Positions 1-9,229 of a stretch of 64,000 nt of DNA are shown piece after piece. The translations under genes and the position numbers were made by a program. The notes beneath the pieces are model-generated. The model worked only from the letters and a program-made list of their open reading frames with translations. It was not told the origin of the DNA and made no database searches. This DNA is from Symbiodinium natans. Taxonomy: Eukaryota; Sar; Dinophyceae; Suessiales; Symbiodiniaceae. The number at the start of each line of letters is the position of its first letter. The first letter of the stretch is position 1. The stretch lies in the NCBI GenBank assembly GCA_905221605.1, contig CAJNDS010002700.1, positions 81,882 through 145,881 of the forward strand, written 5' to 3'.

Positions 1-4
1 GTAC

Positions 5-88
5 TTTGAAGCCCCCTAAGTCCCCAAAGTAATTAGGCTATAAGTAGACTTACAACTGGTGCTATAAGTATCCATGAGCCTCCAAGTA
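5..88. mobile_element. Family E MITE, diverged
   Basis: TACTTTGAAG...CTATAAGTAG and CTATAAGTATCCATGAGCC...CAAGTA: the family E pattern with GTTATAAGTA-like interior, at the window's left edge. Confidence 0.45.
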
Positions 89-99
89 GGGTGCAGGAA

Positions 100-190
100 T
101 GGAGCTAGTATTCAGGAGTTGATGGCAGGCCACGTGCTCCAGGAGTTAAAAAACGTCTCCGAGCAACTGAAAGGAGACCCCGCCAACCCT
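100..190 (+). CDS. Exon-like segment, hypothetical
   Basis: Plus-strand frame SIQELMAGHVLQELKNVSEQ, then LKGDPANP, running directly into a CCCTAAA array at about 186. Regular helical character; the minus strand is interrupted by stops. Function unknown. Confidence 0.35.
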
Positions 191-1080
191 AAACCCTAAA
201 CCCTAAACCCTAAACCCTAAACCCACGGCGGGGTGCTCGGGATAAAGGTTTTGGCGTCCTGCGGGATCAGGATGCACTGCAACCCAAAACCCTGATCCCT
301 CTTGCGGCCTGCACCTGTTTCTAGGGCGTTTAGGGTTTAGGGTTTAGGGTTTAGGGTTTAGGGTTTAGGGTTTAGGGTTTAGGGTTTAGGGATTGCACGC
401 TGTTCTCGACGGAGTGTAGGTTGGGGTCTTGGTGTTTGGGACTTTTTGTGTCCGTCGCCTACGTCGCGATCCATCCAGATACTAGCTCTCTGACCCCTAA
501 ACCCCGAACCCTAAACCTCCGACAAACTAAGAATCCGACGGGGCCCAGGGTTCAACAGCCCCAAACACCCGTGCTCCTTTCGGGCTTTGAGATTTGGGAA
601 GCTCAGAGTTTAGGACTAGGGTTTAGGGTTCAGTGCTAGGGCTAACCCTAAACCCTAAACCCTAAACCCTAAACCCTAAACCCTAAACCCTAAACCCTAA
701 ACCCTAAACCCTAAACCCTAAACCCTAAACCATTCGTCCAGCTTCAGGTGCATGCCCCCCTCTCAGCTTCCACGAGATCGACGGCCGACACTAGGATTTC
801 TGCTTCTCCTGAGGGGGCACAAGATGGTCGGACCTTAAACCCTAATTACTCCTGAACCCTAAAGAACCGACGTAATCACATCACAAACCCTAAACCCTAA
901 ACCCTAAACCCGAAACCCGAAACCCTGGTGGGGGGGGGGGGGTTAGGGTGTAGGGTTAGGGTTTAGGGCTCGACGCCTTGACCGATCAAGCCTACTTGAA
1001 GCTTCATGGGTGGTTAAAGCTAGGGTCATGTTTAGGGTTTAGGGTTTAGGGTTTAGGGTTTAGGGTTAGGGTTTAGGGAT
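186..1080. repeat. Telomere-like arrays and degenerate repeats
   Basis: CCCTAAA at about 186-220 and 645-730, TTTAGGG at 329-391 and 1029-1078, plus degenerate units and a poly-G tract near 930. An exon-like segment (395-490) lies between. A minus frame at 745-800 (SGEAEILVSAVDLVEAERG) is open but unsupported. Confidence 0.85.
395..490 (+). CDS. Possible exon with hydrophobic segment
   Basis: Plus-strand frame reading GSWCLGLFVSVAYVAIHPD between a TTTAGGG tract and degenerate CCCTAAA repeats. A single hydrophobic stretch could be a membrane helix. An Arg-rich minus frame is also open, so strand is uncertain. Confidence 0.2.
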
Positions 1081-1157
1081 GATCACCACAATAACTGTCA
1101 TATACCCTCAAAAATCAACTCTACTTTAAAACTACCCATGAACCTTCAAGCAAGGCC
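988..1157. mobile_element. Family E MITE with internal TTTAGGG array
   Basis: Left end CTACTTGAAGCTTCATGGG, right end CTACCCATGAACCTTCAAG, forming inverted repeats. About 50 bp of TTTAGGG (1029-1078) lies between them in place of the usual short interior. Confidence 0.55.
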
Positions 1158-1610
1158 TCCAGCCTGTCTCAGCTTCAAGCCCCCATGTGCCACAAAGGCC
1201 TATAGGCTTGAGGTCGCAAAAAGTAGGTGTAGGGTCTAGGGTCAGGGGTTCTGGGGTTTAGGGCTGATAGGGTTTGGGGCTAGCGATGTATGGGTTTCGG
1301 GTTCTAGGCTTCAGGGCTGCAAGGGTTTAGGGCTAGGGATTTACGGGTTTCGGGTTGTGGGTGACCCTAAAGATATACTCACCTAAAACATGCCAAGATA
1401 GGATGCTCTCAAAACAAGAGTAAGCGAAAGGATACCATAGACCCAAGGCCTACCAAGCGTCATGCCCCAAGCCCAACAAACCTTCAACTGCCTCAGCTAT
1501 TCAGCCCGCATCTGCGCACTCAAAAGTCATGAGCCCTACAAACCCTAAACCCTACACCCTAAACCTACCCTGCATAAAGCCTAAGTCCTGAACTCCTCTG
1601 ATTCTCAACC
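1080..1610. other. Degenerate telomere-like and unique sequence, no gene seen
   Basis: Mostly imperfect GGGTTTAGGG and CCCTAAACC units with short unique stretches. No convincing frame. Confidence 0.4.
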
Positions 1611-1617
1611 CTAAACC

Positions 1618-1664
1618 TCATGTCCCTCCTCCAACGCCTTCTGGGCCTTCCTGAGCCGTTGCAC
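1618..1664 (-). CDS. Short exon-like segment
   Basis: Minus frame QVQRLRKAQKALEEGHE, helical and charged, bounded on one side by a TTTAGGG tract. A plus-strand frame MSLLQRLLGLPEPLHLV is also open; strand is undecided. Confidence 0.22.
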
Positions 1665-1724
1665 CTGGTTTAGGGTTTAGGGTTTTGGGGTTTGAGGGTC
1701 TCAGGGTCTCAGGGTTAAAGTATG

Positions 1725-1800
1725 CAGGTGACCAGGACAATGTGAACGCCTCGGCCGGCACGGCAGCGTGCAAAGGGAAGTGTCTTGCTCTAGACCCTGA
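1725..1800 (+). CDS. Exon-like segment, hypothetical
   Basis: Plus frame KYAGDQDNVNASAGTAACKG then KCLAL, between degenerate telomere-like repeats. Function unknown. Confidence 0.28.
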
Positions 1801-2105
1801 ACCCAAACCGGGGAGGGGGGGAAGGTTGTAGCTGGTATGCAAGGTTTAGGGTCTAGGGTCTGTGGTTTGAGGGTTCAGGGTTGATTAGGGGCACCAAAAC
1901 CCTTCCCCCACAATCTCAAACCCAGATTCGAGGTGATGAGGAACATGTCTGGTTTCTGGGTTTCCCAATCAGCAGGGAGAAACAAACGTGTCCCGTTTTG
2001 GTGTAAGTAATAACTCATAATGACATAGGGTTTAAAAGGAATTCCGACCCTAAAAGGGGGGAACACGGTTGTCCGTTTTAAGGCTTCGTTTTTGGGTGGA
2101 TTGGG

Positions 2106-2192
2106 GACGCGCCTTCTGGGTCAGCTGCCAGCGCTCCTCCACAGTCTGCGCGTCTTCGGCAAAAAGCAGCTGCGGGTCGGCGTCGGCCAATC
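2106..2192 (-). CDS. Exon-like segment, hypothetical
   Basis: Minus strand, acceptor TTTTGAG, then LADADPQLLFAEDAQTVEER and WQLTQKAR. Clear helix-forming composition and GC-rich third positions. It lies about 0.9 kb downstream of the last dynamin exon on the same strand, but that exon carries a stop, so it probably belongs to another gene. Confidence 0.4.
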
Positions 2193-2396
2193 CTCAAAAG
2201 AAATAGAGATTAAACCTAAACCCTAAACCCCAAACCCGCCCTCCACAAGAGGACTGTTTAGGCGCAGTGGTCCTTGGAGTGTCGTTTTTGTAGGGCTTGG
2301 GGCTTAGGCGAAATTGATTGTTGAAAGGCTAGTTTAGGGCACCATACAGGGCCCATGAAAGAGACCAAACCTTCCCCTGCCCAGCACAAATTAAGG

Positions 2397-2455
2397 TTTA
2401 GGGTTTAGGGTTTAGGGTTTAGGGTTTAGGGTTTAGGGTTTAGGGTTTAGGGTTT
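2397..2455 (+). repeat. TTTAGGG array
   Basis: About eight perfect units, flanked by unique DNA. A minus-frame segment (GVSCRGICGQCSESP, 2470-2560) follows but lacks other support. Confidence 0.9.
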
Positions 2456-2579
2456 GAAAATGCTCGGGTTATGGGCTTGGGGTGGTGTTTTGGCCCGAGG
2501 GCTCTCAGAACACTGTCCACAAATGCCACGGCATGAAACTCCAGAGACTGTCATAAACGGAAGTTTAGCGTTTAGGGTT

Positions 2580-2668
2580 GGGGAACTACCGTCCTTAATA
2601 GGGATTCTAGTAAGGGGTACTCTAATCCCTATTCAGGATTGAAAGTATAAGGGCGAACATCTCAAGTT
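2580..2668. mobile_element. Family A MITE, decayed
   Basis: CGTCCTTAATAGGGATT...AATCCCTATTCAGGA...GTATAAGGGCGAACATC matches the family A interior and right end; the left terminal GGGATGTTCCCCC is lost. Confidence 0.5.
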
Positions 2669-2889
2669 CAGGGAATAGAATTTGGGCTTAAGCAAGGTGT
2701 TGGAGCATAGGGGTTGAAGGCATTCAGGGCCATTTGTCGAGTCTATCTAACTTAGAGGATCTGCGGACGTCGTAGAAGTGCGAACAAAGTTGTCATAAGT
2801 ACCCCAGAATTGACAAAAGTAAAAAAACCCACATTAGTGGGCTCATCCTACCCCCAAAAACTGCCTAAGTCCCCCGATCCTCCAATTGC

Positions 2890-3117
2890 AAAATGCTCAA
2901 GAGGTGTGGCTACCACGCGAGCACAGAAAGCTGCAAGTTGTCATCTTGCTCTGCAGCATTAATTTAGAGCAAGGGCATGATCGTATCTCAGAGCTGGGAT
3001 TGAAACCTACTTAAGCCCTAAACCCTAAGCCCGTGCAGAATTGTTAGACACAAAGTTGCGGGTTGTGGTTGAGGGTTTAGGGTTTAGGTTTAGAGTTTAG
3101 GGTTAAGGGTTTAGGGT
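2890..3117. other. Nothing coding recognised; degenerate repeats
   Basis: Unique sequence without a convincing frame (2890-3010), then imperfect CCCTAAA/TTTAGGG units up to the stop of the last dynamin exon at 3118. Confidence 0.3.
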
Positions 3118-6100
3118 TCAGGGTTGTGGAACACAGATTCCTGCTGAGGCACTCCTCAACACCAGATCGGGCATCGCCTCGACAACTGCACGCAGGAGGA
3201 AGGTGTCGACATCCCGAGGGAGCTGGTCACAGAAGCGCTTCAATGCCACCTGCCCCAACATAGCCCAAAATAGGGGCCTTAATAATTAAGGCAAAGTGTT
3301 TTGGGGGGCTAGTATAGTCTAATCAGATATGGGCCATAAGGGAATAGTATTAAACAATAGTAATTCTTCCGACCTACGTATATTCTACACGGGCAAACTA
3401 CAAACATAGACTGACAGACGGGACGGCGCAGCAGATTGCCACGGTAAGGCCTCGACGTTTTTGCTGTGCCTGAAAATAGACTGGAACATTGACATCACTG
3501 ACCGCTGCAGACAGCGTGCATGAGTAGTGGTCCCCGGCGTAACCGAGGAATAAAAGGGTGCCCTTTTTGGTTTTAAGGGGGTTGTAAGGGAACCCCAACC
3601 CTAAAAAAAGGACACGAGGGCCTACTCCGGGTCCTAGGTGGTCCACGGACAAGAAGCAACATCAAGTCATGCGCCTTGTGGTATGCCAAAGAGGAAGACA
3701 TGCACCAGATGGCATCATCGTCCTTGAGGGTTTAGGGTTTAGGGCTTAGGTTCGTTCTCTGCAGGCAGCACATGAAGCAATCGATTGCTCACCAAGCCAC
3801 GAAGTCTAAGCTCTTGTGCCCTGAACTGCCTATATTGCGGGGCCACCAAGCATCCTCGCTGGGTTCAGCGAGCTGTTGGGGGTTCTTGATGCCACTCTTC
3901 GCCAGCAAACCACGAAGGTCGTTCTTCTCTTTGTCGTCCAATTTTGTCCAGTCGACGGTGTAGCCCAGCTCTTGCTTCAGCATGCCTTGCATTTTGTCAA
4001 AACTGTCGGTCAGGTAGTGTTCGTTCTGGGTGAACAGATCCTCAGACAGCTCCTGTTTCAGGAGCTTCTCCTTGGCACGATGGCACTCCTCAGTGGCCCT
4101 CGTAGCCTCACTCAGCAATGCAGTCCGAAGTTCCTTCTCGAGCCGCGGATAGCCGCGTGCATGAGCAGCCACAGTGTTTTCGATGAGCTCGCACAACTCA
4201 GCTGCGACATGGTTGATGCAGGTCGTGGCAGGCACCCTCCACTTCTGCACCGACTTACGCACGATTTCTTGAGCCGCAGCATATGCAGCTGGCCCTCCTG
4301 GAAGTCGAAGTTCGCGCCCCTGGTAGTTCTCGATGAGCTCGCGCACCTCTTGGAGGGAGTAGCCGTGCACAGATCCGGATCCGTCCTTCGGGCACCACAG
4401 CTTCGCCTTCCACGGAAAAACGATGTCCTCTCCGACAAGCTCGGGTGGTCTCTGCGCAAACGTGCCCACGAGGGGTCTAGATACTTCTGTGTGTTTCTTC
4501 CCTTTCAGGACAACGTTTCCCATGTTCTTCCAACCACGTGCCCAACCTCTAGGCTTCGAGGTGGATTCGAGACACAGGACTTCCGTTCCCGATGCGGAAG
4601 CATGCACTCCACCCTTGCCATATCCGGCACGATACATGGATTCTTCGGGAAACTTCACCCAAGGTTGCTCACCAGTCTCCACCACTTGCGCACCAACTGG
4701 CAAAGAGGTTCCATGCAGGACCAGGCCTTCTTGGAGGACCTTGTCGCAATTCAAGTGCTGGGTGAGGGTCCACCAATCCTCCCAACTTCTCACCTCCACT
4801 TCAACATCATGCAAGCTCGTCATGCCGCCATCGTCCAGCACCTTGCGGCCAAGTTGGAAGGTGGGACGCAATTGGCGGCATTCGTCCAGCAAACGCCTGT
4901 GGTGCTGCTTGATGTGCTTCCAGAAGGTACGATGCTTGCCTTTCGCCTCAATCGCATCGTGGAGCTCACCCTTCACCCCCTCCAGGATGCGGATTAGCTT
5001 GATCTGCGCATCTCTGGGTTCCACGCCTTGGCCCAGCTTCTTGAGCTCCTGGCGTGATCAATCCAGTAAACGTTTGCAGCCATGACTTATAGGGCCCCCA
5101 CTAGAGAACACCGGATTATGACTCGTCACGAGGTGCTGTGATCTTTCTGAGTTGGGGCGGGCCATGATCTTATGTGGCCAAGGCAAGCAATCACAACAAC
5201 GAACGCACTTCTCCTCCTCAGCTTCGTCCAGTTGCGCCATCACATTTCTCTGTATCTTCGGCAACCTTACTTGTGCATAGACTCAAGTAACTTTGCAAGT
5301 AGGCTAACAGTAATTGCTGGTTGAAGCCGGCGTGTCTGCATTGCAGCCCAAGCAAGACACCATGTATGCTCCAACTAGAAGGAACCTTGGCCCATCGTTC
5401 TATTTAATGCAGCACTGTCTACATTGTCGTTAATATTATTCTTGACTTGAATGCTGAAATGCAGCTAGGGGCTCTTGCAGGATCAGATGACTCAGTTGTT
5501 CGCTGAGGAAGTCGCGAAGATTGCTGGTCCCACAACGTCTGCGAACACCCTGCCACTTGAGGCCATCGAAGAAATTGTGTTCGCTCTTCCGCGCTTGTTC
5601 ATGCGTCATGCCCTCCTGCAGCTCGTTCTGCGCAGGGTTCTTGACGGCATAATACCCGTGCTGCAGAAAGTAATCCTCTGTGGGCTCGGAAAGGAGTTGC
5701 ATGCGTTCGCCCTCCAGGCCTTCTGGAATCTTGTCAGCCTTGGTCAAGATACCTACGGTGCGTTGCCCATCAGGATCGAACTCCTTTGCCATCGCCCTCA
5801 CCTTCTGATTTTCCAGGTCATCGTCAAAGGGGCAGCACATAGCGATGAGCGTGTTCGAGCGCTGAATATACTCACCTTGACCGACATCAGGGTTTACGAA
5901 AATAATTACGGGACACCAGATTCGGTCCCCCAAACAGTAGGAAGTTAGTAGGATTCGCTCATAGTAAGGACCCCGAAATGGTACCTTAAGTTTGCACACA
6001 CAAACAACACAGCCGTCCTAAGAACTTCGGACACATCACCGTTCAATGTTGTAATGAGCTCCACTAGCTGCTCATCTTGGGCAGACGCGATCAACCCAGG

Positions 6101-7024
6101 CAAATCAATCAGCTGCAATTCCGCAAACCCTTCAGCTCGGATCTCAACTTGCACCACGTCCCGGGTAAACTCCACCATTTTTGTTGCCTGGCTCTCCTCC
6201 ACCAACTCCTTCAACGACTCCACCGTGTGCTCGGGCTCTTCCAAACCCACCCTGATGCTTGCAAGGAGGTCCGGGCGCAGCAGAACTGTTTGAGCCAGAG
6301 CCAAAAGCTCCGCAACCTCCGATCTCTCCGAGGTGGTGGCGAGCATCTGCCTGGTACGACCCAAAGAATCTAAGTTTGCGCACCGAAAGCTGACTGTGCA
6401 CTGGAAGTCGGCGTCCGAGGGCAAGGTGTAAATCTCGAATGCGCACCGAGTGCACGTGCCGGCGGCACGAGGTAGCGCAATGCCTGGTTCGGCTTACACC
6501 CCATAGCCTACAAACCCTAAACTCTGGCAGCTTTTGAAGGGGGGCCAATCTTCGGGTAGTTACATGGTCCCTGAATATGGGCCCTTAAATTAGGACCCTT
6601 TATACAAATTCAGGGCCCATACTTCAGAACGAGCTAAGGGACCATCTTAAGGGCCCATATAAGCACCCTTAGAGGAAAACGTCCTTCGAGTCGCTGTGTT
6701 TAGGGTTTAGGGTTCAGGGTTTGGGGCTTAGGGCCCTCAATGCCCTAGTGAGAAGCCGCACAGCCTGAACCACAAGTCTGAAGTCGATGGCTTACATTCA
6801 AAACCTTGGTCTTGGTCTTTGCCTAAGTGTCTGAAACCAAAAGGTTCAGGTTTAGGGCTAAGGGTTTAGGGCTTAGACCTCAAGGTTTACGGGCCGTTTA
6901 GGGAAGCATTCGATACAAAACCCTCAACCCTAAACCCTCAACCCTAGACCCTAAACCTTTCTGGCAGCTTGGACTTGCCGCTGCTCTGCTTTCCCACCAT
7001 GCAGATCCTTGGCAAGTCCACGTC
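3118..7024 (-). CDS. Dynamin-family large GTPase, seven exons (5' end incomplete)
   Basis: Dynamin-like GTPases assemble on membranes and drive fission or remodelling. Exons read on the minus strand: 7024-6979, 6492-6040, 5875-5479, 5265-5214, 5048 to about 3830 (frame open to a stop at 3789), 3722-3675 and 3249-3118. Visible motifs in order: G1 as ICMVGKQSSG, with the next K and S codons lying across a GCAAGT donor; the G2 region LPRAAGTCTRC; G3 as LQLIDLPG; G4 as GILTKADK; stalk pieces LSEQLSHLIL, LPKIQRNVMAQLDEA, ELKKLGQG, SLQEVRELIENYQG and FTQNEHYL; and a GED-like junction SSLAYHK / VALKRFCDQLP that joins in phase. Frames agree across 6040/5875 (GT-AG), 5479/5265 (GC-AG) and 3675/3249 (GC-AG). 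Oddities: the usual stretch after G1 (about eight residues) was not found, the N terminus is missing, the donor of the long exon is undecided, and about 130 residues intervene between the early stalk helices and SLQEVREL, more than is usual. Family assignment is firm; exact splicing is inferred. Confidence 0.88.
3268..3382. mobile_element. Family D MITE
   Basis: TAGGGGCCTTAATAATTA at one end and TAATTCTTCCGACCTA at the other. Relatives at 7630-7725, 36183-36290 and 40608-40699 share TAGGGGTCGGAA and ATTATTCAGGCCCCTATA. Confidence 0.5.
3398..3505 (-). CDS. Possible C-terminal exon, hypothetical
   Basis: Minus frame SDVNVPVYFQAQQKRRGLTV then AICCAVPSVSLCL with a stop at 3398. It lies in what the dynamin model treats as intron between 3675 and 3250, so it may be an alternative last exon of that gene or chance. 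No family recognised. Confidence 0.22.
   Translation of the reverse strand, partial: AVSDVNVPVYFQAQQKRRGLTVAICCAVPSVSLCL
3527..3645. mobile_element. Family N short inverted-repeat element
   Basis: Shares GGTGCCCTTTTTGGTTTTAAG and GGCCTACTCCGGGTCC with 56594-56694. It lies in the 3' part of the dynamin region, between the last exons. Confidence 0.5.
5876..6039 (-). other. 164-nt introner-like intron of the dynamin gene
   Basis: Frame continuity places this intron between ...LNG and EYIQ... It starts GTGATG and ends GTCAAG. The five bases GGTGA occur across both ends (exon G + intron GTGA; intron G + exon GTGA), like a target-site duplication. Most of the interior (about 5891-5990) matches a short element found elsewhere in the window near 8650-8725, 32590-32685 and, more weakly, 43190-43285; shared landmarks are GGGGTCCTTA and AATCCTACT. 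The coincidence of intron ends with a dispersed element suggests intron gain by insertion. Confidence 0.6.
6555..6672. mobile_element. Family C MITE in the first dynamin intron
   Basis: TACATGGTCCCTGAATATGG / GGGACCATCTTAAGGGCCCAT ends; internal TTTATACAAATTCAGGGCCC. Relatives at 39360-39464, 52387-52520 and 58169-58305. Confidence 0.6.
6673..6978. other. Intronic repeats between P-loop exon and exon 2
   Basis: Degenerate TTTAGGG/CCCTAAA. The exon coding the end of the P-loop region should lie here or upstream of 6492, but no convincing short exon was found. Confidence 0.35.
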
Positions 7025-7850
7025 CTCAGAATCCGGGTTTAGGGTTTAGGGTTTAGGGTTTAGGGCTAGGAGGGGGATGCAGAGTTCAGGCTTAGGCCTC
7101 AAAGTCTGATGTTCTGCAGGCACCCGGTTGCGGACTACATTAGGGGCCTGTTTAGTTGAAATGGGCATTGTGGGGAGGGAGTGTAGGATCTAACGCGACA
7201 GAGACTCTGTAATACAGAAGGAGATTGTCTATTGAGGCAAGCTTTCGGGCCCCTGCACTGGCTGTGGACTGGCGGGCTTAAGGGTTTAGGGCTTATGTTG
7301 TTCCGACTGGCTCAAGGATGGGGTTTGGGTGAGGATCACACAGCCATCAAAGCAGGAAAAAAGCAGGGGTTCTCAGGGAGGGTTCGTTGGTTCATGGCAT
7401 GGGTCAGTGGCGGCAGAATTGTTGGCGGCTTCTTGGCGGCGAGGGGAGAGGGTCTAGGGCGAAAATACGTATGAAGAACTAATAATTAATAATGGGACTT
7501 GCGACGTAGGCACCATAGCCCTGAAACTGAGCAACAATCCAGAATTGAGGGTTGAGGGTTGATGATTTAATTCGGCTCAGAAACCTCCTAACCACAACCC
7601 AGGTCCCTACTGACTGGCATACTTCATGGCAAATAGGGGTCGGAAGTATTCCCCTAGGCTCCCTTGAAGATTGTACTATAGTAACCCATAAACACTGTTC
7701 CCATTATTCAGGCCCCTATATTAAATTGGCCTGAAGGCCTAAGGCTTGAGTCATCCTAAACCCTAAACCCTAACACCCTGGCCCCTAAACCCAAAACCCC
7801 AAACCGTAAAGCCCAAACCGGCCTTTAAGGATACTAGGGGGCGCATCCGG
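7025..7850. other. Repeats and unique DNA 5' of the dynamin gene
   Basis: A four-unit TTTAGGG run at 7037-7065, an open plus frame at 7232-7474 that includes repeat-derived codons, and a family D MITE at 7630-7725. The dynamin start codon may lie here; none was recognised. Confidence 0.3.
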
Positions 7851-7930
7851 CATGCTGCAGACAGGCTGCGGCATCGACGCCGAGGTCACGGAGCCGGCGA
7901 ATGATATCCATCGCCTTCATGCCAAAGGGT
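7850..7930 (-). CDS. Exon-like segment, hypothetical
   Basis: Minus frame FGMKAMDIIRRLRDLGVDAA then ACLQHAGCAP, flanked by TTTAGGG on one side. The rhythm LRDLGVDAA resembles short LxxLGxxAA helical repeats; identity not established. It could be an upstream exon near the dynamin gene, but no link is visible. Confidence 0.35.
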
Positions 7931-8169
7931 TTAGGGTTTAGGGTTTAGGGTTTAGGGTTTAGGGTTGATTTACCACCACCACCACTCCCCCTCCCAATCA
8001 CTTGAAGACGCAAACAAGGGTGGTAGGGTGGGGGGTGGGGGGCCTGTTAGGAGGGGCGGATGAGGAGCAGCGCAAACCCTAAACCCTAAACCCCTAACGC
8101 TAAACCCCATAAACCCAAAACCCTAAAAGCCAAAACCCTAAACCCTAAACCCTTAATAGTAATCTTACC

Positions 8170-8270
8170 ACCAGTTCAGGATGCCTCCATCGACGACCCG
8201 GACCACTGGCACCTGAGAGCAGTTTCTCGCGGACCAGCGGAATCCGATCAAACCAGTAGAGGAGCGTGTA
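8170..8270 (+). CDS. Exon-like segment, strand uncertain
   Basis: Plus frame after a TTCAG acceptor reads DASIDDPDHWHLRAVSRGPA. The minus frame TLLYWFDRIPLVREKLLS, ending at a GTGCCAG donor, is equally good. A family A MITE starts at 8275. Confidence 0.25.
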
Positions 8271-8274
8271 TTGA

Positions 8275-8350
8275 TTGGGATGTTCCCCCGCTTATACTAA
8301 CAGTCCTTAATAGGGATTATAGATAAAGGACTGTTAGACAAAGGGGCAAC
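8275..8350. mobile_element. Family A MITE
   Basis: TTGGGATGTTCCCCCGCTTA, ACTAACAGTCCTTAATAGGG and AAGGACTGTTAGACAAAGGGG form the inverted-repeat pattern seen also at 20338, 36800, 38730, 54434, 56987, 60089 and 62634. Confidence 0.65.
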
Positions 8351-8397
8351 GACCATGTAAGTCCCTTAGATGGTCCTCGCCTAAAGAACTTGCGAAG

Positions 8398-8556
8398 ATG
8401 CCGGATTGTTTGCACTCACAGTACCGCCTGCAATCGATTTCCAACAATTCGGATGATCAGTACTCATTCTTAACAGAGGAAAACCTGACCCAGAGTATGA
8501 GCAGCCAAAGGATCAAAGTTCGGCCCTCAGACAGGCGAAGCAGAGAAAACCCTTAA
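8398..8556 (+). CDS. Small ORF, 52 aa, hypothetical
   Basis: ATG at 8398, TAA at 8554-8556. Reads MPDCLHSQYRLQSISNNSDD then QYSFLTEENLTQSMSSQRIK; polar, Ser/Gln-rich. The frame stays open upstream to a stop in the adjoining MITE, so it may be an exon and not a whole gene. Function unknown. Confidence 0.3.
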   Translation: MPDCLHSQYRLQSISNNSDDQYSFLTEENLTQSMSSQRIKVRPSDRRSRENP

Positions 8557-8649
8557 ACCAGAGTAGGTTCCGATTCGATCTGATTCAGATAAATTTTAAG
8601 GGGGTTAGTATGAATATGTACTGCGAGGGCAAGGGGTGATTTGGGGGTT

Positions 8650-8725
8650 TACGAAAATAAGGCAACCCCGAATATAGATCCCGAACAGTAGGATTCCCTT
8701 GTAATATGGACCCCAAAATAAGGTA
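8650..8725. mobile_element. Family F element (introner relative)
   Basis: In reverse orientation it contains GGGGTCCATATTACAAGGG, AATCCTACTGTTCGGG and TTTCGTAAACCCC, matching the element inside the dynamin intron. Confidence 0.55.
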
Positions 8726-8799
8726 ACCCTCAACCCTAAATCCGAAACTTCCTACACTTCCTAAACCCTAAACCCTCATTTCGGAAACCCTCACATCAG

Positions 8800-8885
8800 C
8801 CGACGCCGCCGGCGCTGCAGCCGCCATGTCGGGCCAAAGAATGCCAGCGGTCGTCTCCAGCTTCTTGCACATCCTGGGAGCCGGG
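8800..8885 (-). CDS. Exon-like segment of the LW-x-(D/E)-MA pair
   Basis: Minus frame RMCKKLETTAGILWPDMAAA. A related segment lies at 17400-17475 (RAEIRGSLWAEMATRRN). Both share G-x-LW-x-(D/E)-MA in the same frame, which supports coding on the minus strand and a common domain. Domain not recognised. Confidence 0.33.
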
Positions 8886-9229
8886 GGTTTAGGGTTTAGG
8901 GTTTCGGGTTTAGGGTTATATCTATCTATATACGTATCTTATTTATCCATATTTCTTAATTTATGATATATATATATATATATATATGCATACATATATA
9001 TATATATGTATATATGGTCAGCCCCCCCCCCCCCCCCATGATCCACACCTATGGTTTTCCTGTCTTCGTCTTTGTCTGATTTTCTGCTTTTTCCTCGCGA
9101 AAATGCAGTAAAAACTGCACTGGAATACAAAAAGCTCCATTATATTATCCTCTATAAAAACACTAGTGTTTTTAATGTGCATTTTGCTTCTGAAACTTGG
9201 GTCTTGCGGCTCCATAAAATTTTAGAAGG

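Noticed and set aside
3876-4997. Long plus-strand frame of 373 codons
   Set aside because: It is antisense to the long dynamin exon, whose stalk motifs are clear on the minus strand.
7300-7325. Possible dinoflagellate spliced-leader relict (TGGCTCAAGG)
   Set aside because: Only nine bases match the 3' end of the spliced leader; too short to support. A 10-base match to its start at 9230 is equally weak.
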